A model generated the notes under the pieces. That model saw only the letters and a program-made list of their open reading frames with translations. It did no database searches and had not been told where the DNA came from. A stretch of DNA of 64,000 nt from Lachnospiraceae bacterium. GTDB lineage: Bacteria > Bacillota > Clostridia > Lachnospirales > Lachnospiraceae. Made by a program: the position numbers and the translations under genes. The stretch lies in the NCBI GenBank assembly GCA_017461725.1, contig JAFTXG010000027.1, forward strand, positions 1 to 64,000, read 5' to 3'. Position 1 is the first letter of the stretch. Each line of letters starts with the position of its first letter. This document shows positions 17,261-24,354 of this stretch, one piece after another.

Positions 17261-18043
17261 TCATCTGCACTGGATACAGCTGGATACCATAGCAATAAAC
17301 TCTGAGTTTGTAGGCTTTCCTCTCCTGGTACTCACCGTGTGTCCAAACAATCTGTCCTGTGCCTCAATAGACCCTCTGCCCCAGGCCACCTCGATGGCAT
17401 GGCGCAATGCTCTCTCCACCCGACTGGCCGTGGAACCGTGCTCCTTTGCCACATACGGATACAAGAGTTTTGTCACACACTCCAGCATCTCATCATCCTC
17501 CAGCGCAGCCCGGATAGCCGTCACCATATACCGATACCCCCGCAGGTGGGCAGGGATTCCCAGCTGATGAAGCATGTCTTTTATGATTGATTCCACCTCC
17601 GGCTGCGCAGGTATTCTCACACTCTCCTCCACCGGCACCGTTTTCGTATAATCAAATCCGGTCTCCATCCCGGTCAGCTGCTTGACCCGGTTGGTCAATG
17701 TCTGCGCGTCATACGGCTTCAGCAAAAAATAGCTGACACCCATTCGAAAGGCAGCTGCCATGATCTGCTCATTGTGAGCCGAAGTAGTCAAAATAAATTG
17801 CGGCTCCTTGCGAATGGATCTGTCCTTTTTGACCTGTTCGATCAGCGTAAATCCGTCAATCTTCGGCATGACCAGATCAATGACCACCACATCCGGCTGT
17901 TTTTGGCGAATAAGCTGATACGCCTCAACCCCATCCCGGGCTCCTCCCACAAATTGTAACTGCGCATCCCGCTGCATTGCAGCCTGAAGCGACCGATGGA
18001 CAGCCGGATCACAGTCTGCCACCGCCACTTGTAATAATCCCAT
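17261..18043 (-). CDS. spo0A: Spo0A-like sporulation response regulator on the element
   Basis: Full-length Spo0A homologue (260 residues). The receiver domain (1-120) has phosphoacceptor Asp56 in VVVIDLVMPKIDGF, Thr/Ser at TTS (86-88) and Lys109-Pro110. The acidic pocket reads VADCD, so the second acidic residue of the usual DD pair is Cys. The C-terminal DNA-binding domain (about 145-260) has the Spo0A hallmarks LGIPAHLRGYRYM, TASRVERALRHAIEVAW and GKPTNSEFIA. The ATG at 18043 follows GGAGGAAAGAAT; an in-frame start 24 bp upstream is less likely. The usual neighbour spoIVB is absent, so this is probably a second copy carried by the element. Confidence 0.92.
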   Translation of the reverse strand: MGLLQVAVADCDPAVHRSLQAAMQRDAQLQFVGGARDGVEAYQLIRQKQPDVVVIDLVMPKIDGFTLIEQVKKDRSIRKEPQFILTTSAHNEQIMAAAFRMGVSYFLLKPYDAQTLTNRVKQLTGMETGFDYTKTVPVEESVRIPAQPEVESIIKDMLHQLGIPAHLRGYRYMVTAIRAALEDDEMLECVTKLLYPYVAKEHGSTASRVERALRHAIEVAWGRGSIEAQDRLFGHTVSTRRGKPTNSEFIAMVSSCIQCR

Positions 18044-18105
18044 ATTCTTTCCTCCTTCTTTCGTCATTCTTAAACACCAACTTGCGTTTTTCCCCGGTAT
18101 TTTTC

Positions 18106-18134
18106 TTGAAACTCCCCCAAAATTACGCTACAAT
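18106..18134 (+). promoter_or_regulatory. Promoter toward the XRE/S24 regulator
   Basis: -35 TTGAAA (18106-18111), 17-bp spacer, -10 TACAAT (18129-18134). The leader to the ATG at 18249 would be about 105 nt. Confidence 0.7.
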
Positions 18135-18216
18135 CACCAAGTACACCTATTTTACAGCAAATTTTTTGAAAGGGAAGTTCACAAACGGCACCATCTGGAT
18201 CAATTTTCATATCCAA

Positions 18217-18236
18217 AAGTGCCATCGATGGCACTT
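18217..18236. promoter_or_regulatory. 20-bp perfect palindrome at the regulator start
   Basis: The half-site AAGTGCCATC is followed directly by its exact complement GATGGCACTT. It lies downstream of the promoter and 12 bp before the regulator ATG, a position suited to autorepression by the XRE protein. Confidence 0.65.
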
Positions 18237-18248
18237 CACAAAGGAACT

Positions 18249-18971
18249 ATGGAAAACACCAACGATGAATTACTGAAAAACCGTCTGCAGAACAGCTTGA
18301 ACCGCAACCTGAGTCAGAAGGGATGGACATTAAAGACCCTGTCGGACCGTTCCGGAGTTCCCTACGAAACCCTGAAAAAGCTGGCCAATGCCAAAATCGA
18401 TAATCCTTCCCTGCAGAGTGTGGTCAAAGTGGCCCACGCCTTCGACTGCTCCCTCGACTCACTGTTCCTATCCGAATCTGATCTGGCCTATAAACTCCAC
18501 TCCCTGTCCGCGCGCTCACTGGAGTTTGTGGAGGCAATCACAGACCTGGAACTGGCTCTGATGCATCGTGAAAAAGAAATGGGGCAGTGCCTGCTCCCCA
18601 TTGTTATCCCCACCGGCATGATGGAAGACGGCATGATCTATGACTCTCTCTGTACCGAATATCTGGATGCCACCCCTTATCTGTCCCAGTTTGGCACTCA
18701 CCTCATGTGTGCAATCAAAATCACAGATAATTCTTTTTACCCCACCTATCTGGAAGGGGATCTTTTGCTGCTCGCCAGAGACAGACTTCCCCGCTACGGA
18801 ACGACCTGTGTTATTCTTCATCACCGTCAGCTCTATATTCGAAAATTTATCTCCGGATCTCCTCCGAAATTAGCATCTCTGAACCACCCCGATGACTGTA
18901 TTCTCATCGGTGATCCCTCCGACTTCACGCTGCTTGGCTGTGTACTCACGGTAGTCCGGCAGGGAAACTGA
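18249..18971 (+). CDS. XRE-family regulator with S24/LexA-like C-terminal domain
   Basis: 240-residue protein. Residues about 8-68 form a helix-turn-helix domain (LSQKGWTLKTLSDRSGVPYETLKKLANAKIDNPSLQSVVKVAHAFDCSLDSLF). The C-terminal half has the S24 fold signature ITDNSFYPTYLEGDLLLLARD, with Ser in the catalytic position. The region LYIRKF appears to have Arg where the general-base Lys is expected, so self-cleavage is doubtful. ATG 18249 follows AAAGGA; an in-frame GTG at 18219 lies within the palindrome and is less likely. Its last 102 bp overlap the recombinase gene tail to tail. Probable phage-like switch for the element. Confidence 0.88.
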   Translation: MENTNDELLKNRLQNSLNRNLSQKGWTLKTLSDRSGVPYETLKKLANAKIDNPSLQSVVKVAHAFDCSLDSLFLSESDLAYKLHSLSARSLEFVEAITDLELALMHREKEMGQCLLPIVIPTGMMEDGMIYDSLCTEYLDATPYLSQFGTHLMCAIKITDNSFYPTYLEGDLLLLARDRLPRYGTTCVILHHRQLYIRKFISGSPPKLASLNHPDDCILIGDPSDFTLLGCVLTVVRQGN

Positions 18972-20432
18972 GCAGACAGGACGCTGCCGCAGTTTGATTT
19001 CCACACGCTTTCCCGGGTATGCCATAATCACTTCCAGCCGGTCGGTAAGTGCAGTGTTTTTATTCACCGTTTCCCATTGCCCCGCATATTCTGCCATTAA
19101 GCCCAGAGCAGGCTCCGGCTTTGCATATTCTTCCCGCATTCGCTCCATCTCGGCAACTGTGATCCTCCCGGCAAAATAGCTGTCCAGCAGTTGTATTTTT
19201 TTCTGTTTCAGCAGCTTTCTCCGGCGTTCCCACCCAGGCAGTCCCTCTGCCCCTGTGGCGTCCTTCCCATCAGATACCCGCCCATCAGCGTCCCTGCATC
19301 GCCTCCCTGTGTTTTTTTCGCTGGCCACCGCCATCTCCCTGACCAGCCCCATGATCACCTCATCCCGCATTTGATATCCGATGGAGCATCCCTTCTGTTC
19401 CTGAATCGCTCTCCCCTCCTTAACTGCCTTTGCGCAGCGCCACACCAGATAGTTTTCCCCTTTTCGTGTGGTCCTCCACCGGGCCACAAAACTGCTCCCA
19501 CAGCACCCGCAGCGGATTTTTCCAGACAGCGGATATCGGTTACCCGCGCCATCCGCCAACACGGTCGCTTCGGTTTTCGGCTTTCTTCTCCTTCTCCGCT
19601 GCAGTTCTTCCTGCGCCGCATCCCAAAGCTGCCGTGGAATAATCGGCTCATGGTGGTCCCTCAGATAAACCATCTCCTCCTGCCCCCGGTTACTAATTTT
19701 TCGATGTGTCAGGTAATCCGGTGTCACCGTCTTTTTCTGCAGCAGATCACCGCAGTATTTCTCGTTTTTCAATATTTTCACAATGACACTGCCGCTCCAC
19801 TCCCGATTTCCGCGGGCGGTCAATATCCCCTCAGCCGTCAATCTGGCTGCGATCTCACCGGCTCCCATCCTCTCCGTCACATACCACCGAAAAATCGTCC
19901 TGACGATCTCTGCCCCTTCTTCGTTGATGGCTATCTGACCGTTTTTTACGTCATACCCCAGCAGAGAACGCCCAAAGACAACGCCCTGTTCCATCCTTCT
20001 TTGCTGTCCCCATTTCACCCGGGAGGAGGTTTTACGGCTCTCCTCCTGGGCAATACTGCTCATGATGGACAGGCGCAGCTCCGCGTCAGGCTCCAGTGTG
20101 TTGATCCCGTCGTTCACAAATTCCACGCCGATCCCCAGCCCTCTCAACTCTCTGGTAAAGTTGAGGGTATCCACCGTATTGCGGGCAAACCGGCTGACCT
20201 CCTTAGTAATGATACCGTCAAATCTCCCTGCCCGCGCGTCGGCAATCATCCGGTTAAACTCGCCCCGCTTTGCGGTGGTAGTGCCTGAAACGCCCTCATC
20301 CGCGTAAATCTCATACAACTCCATGTCCGGTCTGCGGCTGATCACCTCACCGAAATACCGCTTCTGACTCTCAAAGGAATTTGCCTGGTCCTCTTTGTCG
20401 GTGGAAACTCTGCAATAGACGGCAACCCGCAA
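18870..20432 (-). CDS. Large serine recombinase of the element
   Basis: 520 residues, the size of SpoIVCA. The N-terminal resolvase domain has the catalytic serine in YCRVSTD (Ser10), with EGVSGTTTAKRGEF and KEVSRFARNTVD. The recombinase DNA-binding domain follows (about 165-275, including ARGNREWSGSVIVKILKNEKYCGD). A zinc ribbon with CGCCGSSF...WRC...GC lies at about 305-365. A coiled-coil-bearing C-terminal region and an Arg/Lys tail complete it. Starts with TTG after GGAGG. It should carry out the integration and excision that rebuild cotJC. Directionality partner not identified. Confidence 0.95.
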   Translation of the reverse strand: MRVAVYCRVSTDKEDQANSFESQKRYFGEVISRRPDMELYEIYADEGVSGTTTAKRGEFNRMIADARAGRFDGIITKEVSRFARNTVDTLNFTRELRGLGIGVEFVNDGINTLEPDAELRLSIMSSIAQEESRKTSSRVKWGQQRRMEQGVVFGRSLLGYDVKNGQIAINEEGAEIVRTIFRWYVTERMGAGEIAARLTAEGILTARGNREWSGSVIVKILKNEKYCGDLLQKKTVTPDYLTHRKISNRGQEEMVYLRDHHEPIIPRQLWDAAQEELQRRRRRKPKTEATVLADGAGNRYPLSGKIRCGCCGSSFVARWRTTRKGENYLVWRCAKAVKEGRAIQEQKGCSIGYQMRDEVIMGLVREMAVASEKNTGRRCRDADGRVSDGKDATGAEGLPGWERRRKLLKQKKIQLLDSYFAGRITVAEMERMREEYAKPEPALGLMAEYAGQWETVNKNTALTDRLEVIMAYPGKRVEIKLRQRPVCSVSLPDYREYTAKQREVGGITDENTVIGVVQRC

Positions 20433-20469
20433 TCTGACTGCCTCCTTAACGTTTTGTCCTATGCTTATG

Positions 20470-20504
20470 AAAAAAAGCGCCGGGATTTGCCTGTCCCGAC
20501 GCTT
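20470..20504 (-). terminator. Terminator upstream of the recombinase
   Basis: On the minus strand, GCGTCGGGA and TCCCGGCGC form a 9-bp stem (one G-U pair) followed by seven Ts. It ends the membrane-protein transcript, so the recombinase needs its own promoter in the roughly 35 bp that follow. No clear housekeeping -10/-35 pair is visible there. Confidence 0.8.
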
Positions 20505-20562
20505 CTGTTTGTTTTACTTACCTTATTTCCTTACGAACCTTTGGTTTATCATGCCGCATTCA

Positions 20563-21006
20563 TCATCCGAACCGTTTCTTTATCTCCTCATACTTCTCCT
20601 GGGTGATAAGTGCATCCCTGTCCATATCCTTAAAGGTAACGATATATGTCCACCTGCCATAGGGCTCGATGGTCTTGATTCTGGTCAGATTCCGCTCCTC
20701 CTTCTCCGGTGTCCTCGGCTCCTGCTGGGCCTGTATACGGTTCAGTGTCCGCTCCACTCTGGCCAGATCAAAGGGCTTCACCATTTTCATGCTCTCTTCG
20801 TAGCTGCGGTTCTGGTAGCGGGCCGCCGCAAATATCCCCGCCACAGAAAACAGACTGGACAGCAATATCAGACCGTTACAGCTCCACACCATAAGGCTGC
20901 CTGCCGCTGTCGCACCTGCAGACACATACCATGTCACCGTCGCAAACGGGATACCCGTCATCAAAAATATGGCCGTTCTTTGGCATCGGCCAGCCCAACT
21001 TCTCAC
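20563..21006 (-). CDS. Small membrane protein of the element
   Basis: 147 residues, not recognised. Two hydrophobic helices (about 12-32 and 38-62) are followed by a charged soluble domain (about 68-147). That domain ends GRWTYIVTFKDMDRDALITQEKYEEIKKRFG. The GTG start at 21006 has no ribosome-binding site and falls about where transcription should begin from the promoter at 21011-21039, so the message may be leaderless. A later ATG in frame (Met16) also lacks a good site. It could be an accessory or signalling protein; function unknown. Confidence 0.65.
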   Translation of the reverse strand: MRSWAGRCQRTAIFLMTGIPFATVTWYVSAGATAAGSLMVWSCNGLILLSSLFSVAGIFAAARYQNRSYEESMKMVKPFDLARVERTLNRIQAQQEPRTPEKEERNLTRIKTIEPYGRWTYIVTFKDMDRDALITQEKYEEIKKRFG

Positions 21007-21010
21007 TTAT

Positions 21011-21039
21011 ATCATAACAGTTCAGAACCATTTTCGCAA
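21011..21039 (-). promoter_or_regulatory. Promoter of the element membrane-protein gene
   Basis: Minus strand: -35 TTGCGA (21034-21039), 17-bp spacer, -10 TATGAT (21011-21016). It sits just inside the right end of the element. Confidence 0.6.
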
Positions 21040-21056
21040 TGGAAAATCATGTGTGC

Positions 21057-21090
21057 CATTTTGATTGCGATGTAGGTACAGAGGAACTGG
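21057..21090. other. attR-like right junction of the element
   Basis: Element arm CATTTTGA (21057-21064), six bases, TGTA, core GGTACAGA (21075-21082), then host cotJC sequence GGAACTGG. Joined to the left arm it yields CATTTTGA-N6-TGTA-GG-TACA-N6-TCAAAATG, a symmetric attP-like site. Confidence 0.8.
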
Positions 21091-21491
21091 CCCACATGGA
21101 GATGATCTGCACCATCGTCCATCAGCTCACCCGCAATCTGACTCCAGAAGAGATCGCAGCCTCCGGTTTTGACAAATATTATGTGGACCACACGCTGGCA
21201 CTCTGGCCCCAGGCAGCGGGAGGTATCCCTTTCAATGCCTGTGAATTCCAGAGCAAGGGCGATGTGATCACGGATCTGGTGGAGGATCTGGCTGCAGAGC
21301 AGAAGGCCCGCACCACCTATGACAATATCCTCCGTCTGGTGAAGGACCCCGAGGTCTGCGACCCCATCCGCTTCCTCCGCCAGCGAGAGATCGTGCATTT
21401 CCAGCGATTCGGTGAGGGACTGAGGCGGGTTCAGGAGGATCTGGACCCCAAAAACTTCTATCTCTACAATCCGGGATTTGACCGGGACTGA
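21075..21491 (+). CDS. cotJC: cotJC 3' part (remainder of the interrupted gene)
   Basis: The remaining 138 codons of CotJC begin at GTEELAHMEMICTIVHQLTR, the first Glu/His metal-ligand motif of the manganese-catalase fold. They run to VEDLAAEQKARTTYDNIL (second motif), RFLRQREIVHFQRFGEGL and the end NPGFDRD. The stretch reads open upstream to an ATG at 21039 in element DNA, but that ATG has no ribosome-binding site. It is therefore probably silent until the element is removed. The sequence shows no decay, which suggests selection still acts on it. Confidence 0.93.
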   Translation, partial: GTEELAHMEMICTIVHQLTRNLTPEEIAASGFDKYYVDHTLALWPQAAGGIPFNACEFQSKGDVITDLVEDLAAEQKARTTYDNILRLVKDPEVCDPIRFLRQREIVHFQRFGEGLRRVQEDLDPKNFYLYNPGFDRD

Positions 21492-21499
21492 TTTCAAAA

Positions 21500-21536
21500 G
21501 GAGGAGCAGGTTTACCCCTGTTCCTCCGCGTTTTTT
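21500..21536 (+). terminator. Terminator of the cotJ operon
   Basis: GGAGGAGCAGG and CCTGTTCCTCC form an 11-bp stem with a 6-nt loop, followed by GCG and six Ts, 9 bp after the cotJC stop. Confidence 0.9.
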
Positions 21537-21553
21537 CCTATTTCCGACACCCG

Positions 21554-21853
21554 TCAAAATTCCTTCTTCCGATAGAGTCGGCAGCCAATCAGATATCCCA
21601 GCACCCAGACAACCATCGCCAGACCCACCAGCATAACAGGCGCCTCCGGCGCTTCCAGCCAGTTGAGGATGCCGGCGGGATCATCGCTGTTATATACCGA
21701 AAACCATACGATACCCGCTATCATACCGAATCCAATGGAGAAACCGGTTCTGGCCTTCTCCACGCCCCATTTGATCGCCACCGGGATCATAATCCCCATG
21801 CAGATCACCGAAAAGGACATAAATGTGATAATCAGGATCAGTTCCTCCATCAT
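21554..21853 (-). CDS. Small three-helix membrane protein
   Basis: 99 residues, unrecognised. Hydrophobic segments lie at about 3-28, 38-53 and 70-91, with a short acidic loop (NSDDPAGILNWLEAPEAP) and a basic tail (RLYRKKEF). It is convergent with cotJC across the operon terminator. The frame is clean and shows membrane-protein composition, but nothing around it gives a function. Confidence 0.65.
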   Translation of the reverse strand: MMEELILIITFMSFSVICMGIMIPVAIKWGVEKARTGFSIGFGMIAGIVWFSVYNSDDPAGILNWLEAPEAPVMLVGLAMVVWVLGYLIGCRLYRKKEF

Positions 21854-21957
21854 TTTCCCCTGATTGAGCAGACAATTCGCCGCCGCAATGACGACCAGAT
21901 CAGAAGAAGGCGGATATGCTCAAATCATACCCGCCTTGTCCATCAATGCTATGTAAT

Positions 21958-22824
21958 TTATCTCTCCTTGCCCGGGAAGAACAGTGCCAGAGTACCGGGG
22001 CCGGAGTGTGCACCGATCACTGCACCCACGTTGGTAATCAGACCGGCAGAAACGCCGTGCTCCTGACAGATCATATCAGACAGCAGCTGTGCATCTTCGA
22101 GGCAGTCCCCGTGGGAGATGAAGAAGGTGCCTCCCTTCGGATCCTTTGCCAGCTCAGTGTACTTCTGTGCCAGTGCCTTAATCGATTGCTTTCTGCCGCG
22201 GACCTTGGTCATGTTGATCAGATGGCCCTCGTCATCCACGTGCATCACCGGCTTGATGCCCAGCACCGCGCCCGCAAGCGCCACCGTGGCACTGACTCTG
22301 CCGCCTCGCTTCAAATATACCAGATCATCCACCGTGAACCACTGGCACATGCCCGCACAGTTATCCTTGACCCACTGCGCAACCTCGTCCATGGATGCGC
22401 CCTCAGCCTTTTTCTGCACAGCCATCCAGACCAGCAGACCCTCTCCCGCTGAGGCGGCCAGCGTGTCAATGGCAATCAGTTTGCGCTCGGGATACTCCTG
22501 CTGAAGTTCTGCCGCCGCCACCTGTCCGGCCTCCGAAGTGCTGCTCAAGCCCGAAGAAAATCCGATGTACAGAATATCACGGCCAGCCTTCAGCTCCTGC
22601 TCAAAGGCCATCTTAAAGGTCTCTGTGTTCACCGCCGATGTCTTCGCCACACCGCCATCTCTCATTTTCTGATAAAAATCCTTGATGGGCATATCGCCGT
22701 CCAGATACTCTCGCTCATCATCATTGAACTTGAAACTGAGACTTACCCTCTTCACGCCCCACTTATCCAATGTTTCAGGGACGATATCACAGCCGGAATC
22801 AGTAAAAATAATATATTCGCTCAT
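21958..22824 (-). CDS. DegV family fatty-acid-binding protein
   Basis: DegV-family proteins (FakB-like) bind a fatty acid for delivery to a fatty-acid kinase. The 288-residue protein starts MSEYIIFTDSGCDIVPETLDKW. It contains KTSAVNTETF, LYIGFSSGLSSTSEAG, IDTLAASAGEGLLVW, LKRGGRVSATVALAGAVLGIKPVMHVDDEGHL and GAVIGAHSGPGTLALFF, all standard for the family. GGAGG precedes the chosen ATG. No fakA neighbour is visible here. Expression is probably governed by the inverted repeat at its -10. Confidence 0.93.
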   Translation of the reverse strand: MSEYIIFTDSGCDIVPETLDKWGVKRVSLSFKFNDDEREYLDGDMPIKDFYQKMRDGGVAKTSAVNTETFKMAFEQELKAGRDILYIGFSSGLSSTSEAGQVAAAELQQEYPERKLIAIDTLAASAGEGLLVWMAVQKKAEGASMDEVAQWVKDNCAGMCQWFTVDDLVYLKRGGRVSATVALAGAVLGIKPVMHVDDEGHLINMTKVRGRKQSIKALAQKYTELAKDPKGGTFFISHGDCLEDAQLLSDMICQEHGVSAGLITNVGAVIGAHSGPGTLALFFPGKER

Positions 22825-22841
22825 ACAATCCTCCAAAACCT

Positions 22842-22891
22842 TATAATCTAGTATTATTTACTAGATTATATCATTTGTGCCTGCTTGTCAA
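22842..22891 (-). promoter_or_regulatory. degV promoter overlapped by a 12-bp inverted repeat
   Basis: Minus strand: -35 TTGACA (22886-22891), 15-bp spacer, -10 TATAAT (22865-22870). The -10 lies inside the inverted repeat TATAATCTAGTA (22842-22853) / TACTAGATTATA (22859-22870), a likely repressor site. Confidence 0.65.
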
Positions 22892-22967
22892 GTATTTTTA
22901 AACACGCTCAATGGTAATTTATCATGCAATCCATTACCGCAATTTAATCTAATCCTCAACTCCTCGC

Positions 22968-22996
22968 TTGCAAATCCGCTTCTCCCGCAGTAAAAT
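22968..22996 (+). promoter_or_regulatory. Promoter of the PatB-type gene
   Basis: -35 TTGCAA (22968-22973), 17-bp spacer, -10 TAAAAT (22991-22996), about 40 bp before the ATG. Confidence 0.6.
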
Positions 22997-23037
22997 AGAT
23001 TTGTATATTTGTATCTTATCACCTTACGGAGGATATT

Positions 23038-24237
23038 ATGACTTACGATTTTACCACGATCATGGACCGCCGCGGCAGGGACGCCATCGCCGTCGACGTC
23101 ATTCCCTACGAAAACTACGAAGTGCAGGAGGGCTTCTCCCGCATCCCCATGTGGGTGGCCGACATGAATTTTGCCACCGCCCCCTCTGTGACACAGGCCG
23201 TGGCTGAGCGCCTCGCGCACCCGGCCTTCGGCTACTTTAACCCATCTGACGCCTATTATGACTCCATCATTCGCTGGCATGAAACCCGTCACGGGATCAC
23301 CGGCATGACCAGAGATTGCATCGGCTACGAGAACGGTGTCTTGGGCGGCGTGGTCAGCACCGTGAACAGCCTCTGCTCCCAGGGAGATTATATTCTGCTT
23401 CACAGCCCCACCTATGTGGGATTCACCGGCAGTCTGACCAACAACGGCAACCGCCTGATCTTAAGCCCCCTCGTGCAGGACGAGCAGGGCGTTTGGCGCA
23501 TGGACTACGAGGATATGGACCGTAAGCTGAAGCAGTACAAAATCCATCTGGCCATTTTCTGCTCTCCCCACAATCCCTGCGGACGTGTCTGGGAACGCTG
23601 GGAAATCGAGAAAGCCATGGAGGTCTACGCGGCCAACGACTGTTATGTGATCTCCGACGAGATCTGGTCCGATATCATTCTGAACGGAAACAAGCACATT
23701 CCGACCCAGTCTGTCTCCGAGGATGCAAAGCAGCGCACCGTCGCCATGTACGCGCCCTCCAAGACCTTCAACCTGGCCGGACTGATCGGCTCCTACCATG
23801 TGATCTACAATCCCTGGCTCCGGGACCGGGTGCGCTCCACCGGCAGCAAACCCCACTATAATTCCATGAACGTGCTGTCCATGCACGCGCTGATCGGTGC
23901 CTACAGCGACACCGGCATGGCATGGACTGACGAGCTGTGCGCCGTGCTCAGCGAAAATGTGAACTATGCCTGCGATTATATCCGTGAGCATTTTGAGGGC
24001 ATCAAGGTCGAAAAACCTCAGGGCACCTACATGCTCTATCTGGACTGCACCGACTGGTGCGAATCTCACGGAAAGACCATCGACGAGCTTCAGAAGGCGG
24101 GCGTGTCCGTCGGCGTGATCTGGCAGGACGGACGCCCCTTCCATCACCCCTGCTCCATCCGGCTGAATCTGGCACTGCCCCACAGTTTGGTGGTGGAGGC
24201 GTTTGAGCGCATGGATAAGTATGTGTTTAATGCCTAG
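23038..24237 (+). CDS. patB: MalY/PatB-type C-S lyase (class I aminotransferase fold)
   Basis: PLP enzyme that probably cleaves cystathionine or cysteine S-conjugates. The 399-residue protein has family motifs IPMWVADMNF near the start, FCSPHNPCGRVW, VISDEIWSDIIL and APSKTFNLAGLIGSYHVI, whose Lys should bind PLP. R-L-N-L near the C-terminus is the substrate-carboxylate Arg region. ATG follows CGGAGG. Monocistronic, closed by a strong hairpin. PatB and MalY cannot be separated by sequence alone. Confidence 0.92.
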   Translation: MTYDFTTIMDRRGRDAIAVDVIPYENYEVQEGFSRIPMWVADMNFATAPSVTQAVAERLAHPAFGYFNPSDAYYDSIIRWHETRHGITGMTRDCIGYENGVLGGVVSTVNSLCSQGDYILLHSPTYVGFTGSLTNNGNRLILSPLVQDEQGVWRMDYEDMDRKLKQYKIHLAIFCSPHNPCGRVWERWEIEKAMEVYAANDCYVISDEIWSDIILNGNKHIPTQSVSEDAKQRTVAMYAPSKTFNLAGLIGSYHVIYNPWLRDRVRSTGSKPHYNSMNVLSMHALIGAYSDTGMAWTDELCAVLSENVNYACDYIREHFEGIKVEKPQGTYMLYLDCTDWCESHGKTIDELQKAGVSVGVIWQDGRPFHHPCSIRLNLALPHSLVVEAFERMDKYVFNA

Positions 24238-24267
24238 TTCTCTGAAATTGACATCAATTAATATGCC

Positions 24268-24305
24268 ATGGGTGGGAATTCAAAACGGATTCCCACCCAT
24301 AATTT
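24268..24305 (+). terminator. Terminator after patB
   Basis: Twelve-bp perfect stem ATGGGTGGGAAT/ATTCCCACCCAT with a 9-nt loop, followed by AATTTTT. It lies between the patB stop and the convergent vWA gene and may serve both. Confidence 0.85.
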
Positions 24306-24354
24306 TTATCGGCTGTACCAAGGGCACATCCGATTTCTATTCTGTCTCATCCGA

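Larger units (their letters stand above)
17184..21074. mobile_element. Skin-like intervening element inserted in cotJC
   Basis: A 3,891-bp element bounded by 8-bp direct copies of GGTACAGA (17184-17191 and 21075-21082). Gene order: spo0A-like (minus), XRE/S24 regulator (plus), large serine recombinase (minus), small membrane protein (minus). All frames are intact. Base composition resembles the host. Precise deletion between the copies rebuilds cotJC in frame. The layout matches sporulation elements such as skin in sigK, where a serine recombinase excises the DNA in the mother cell. That this element excises at sporulation is inference. Confidence 0.9.

Noticed and set aside
21039-21074. Independent start for the cotJC 3' part at ATG 21039
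   Set aside because: The ATG lies in element DNA without a Shine-Dalgarno site and overlaps the -35 of an opposite promoter; the added residues match nothing in the CotJC family.
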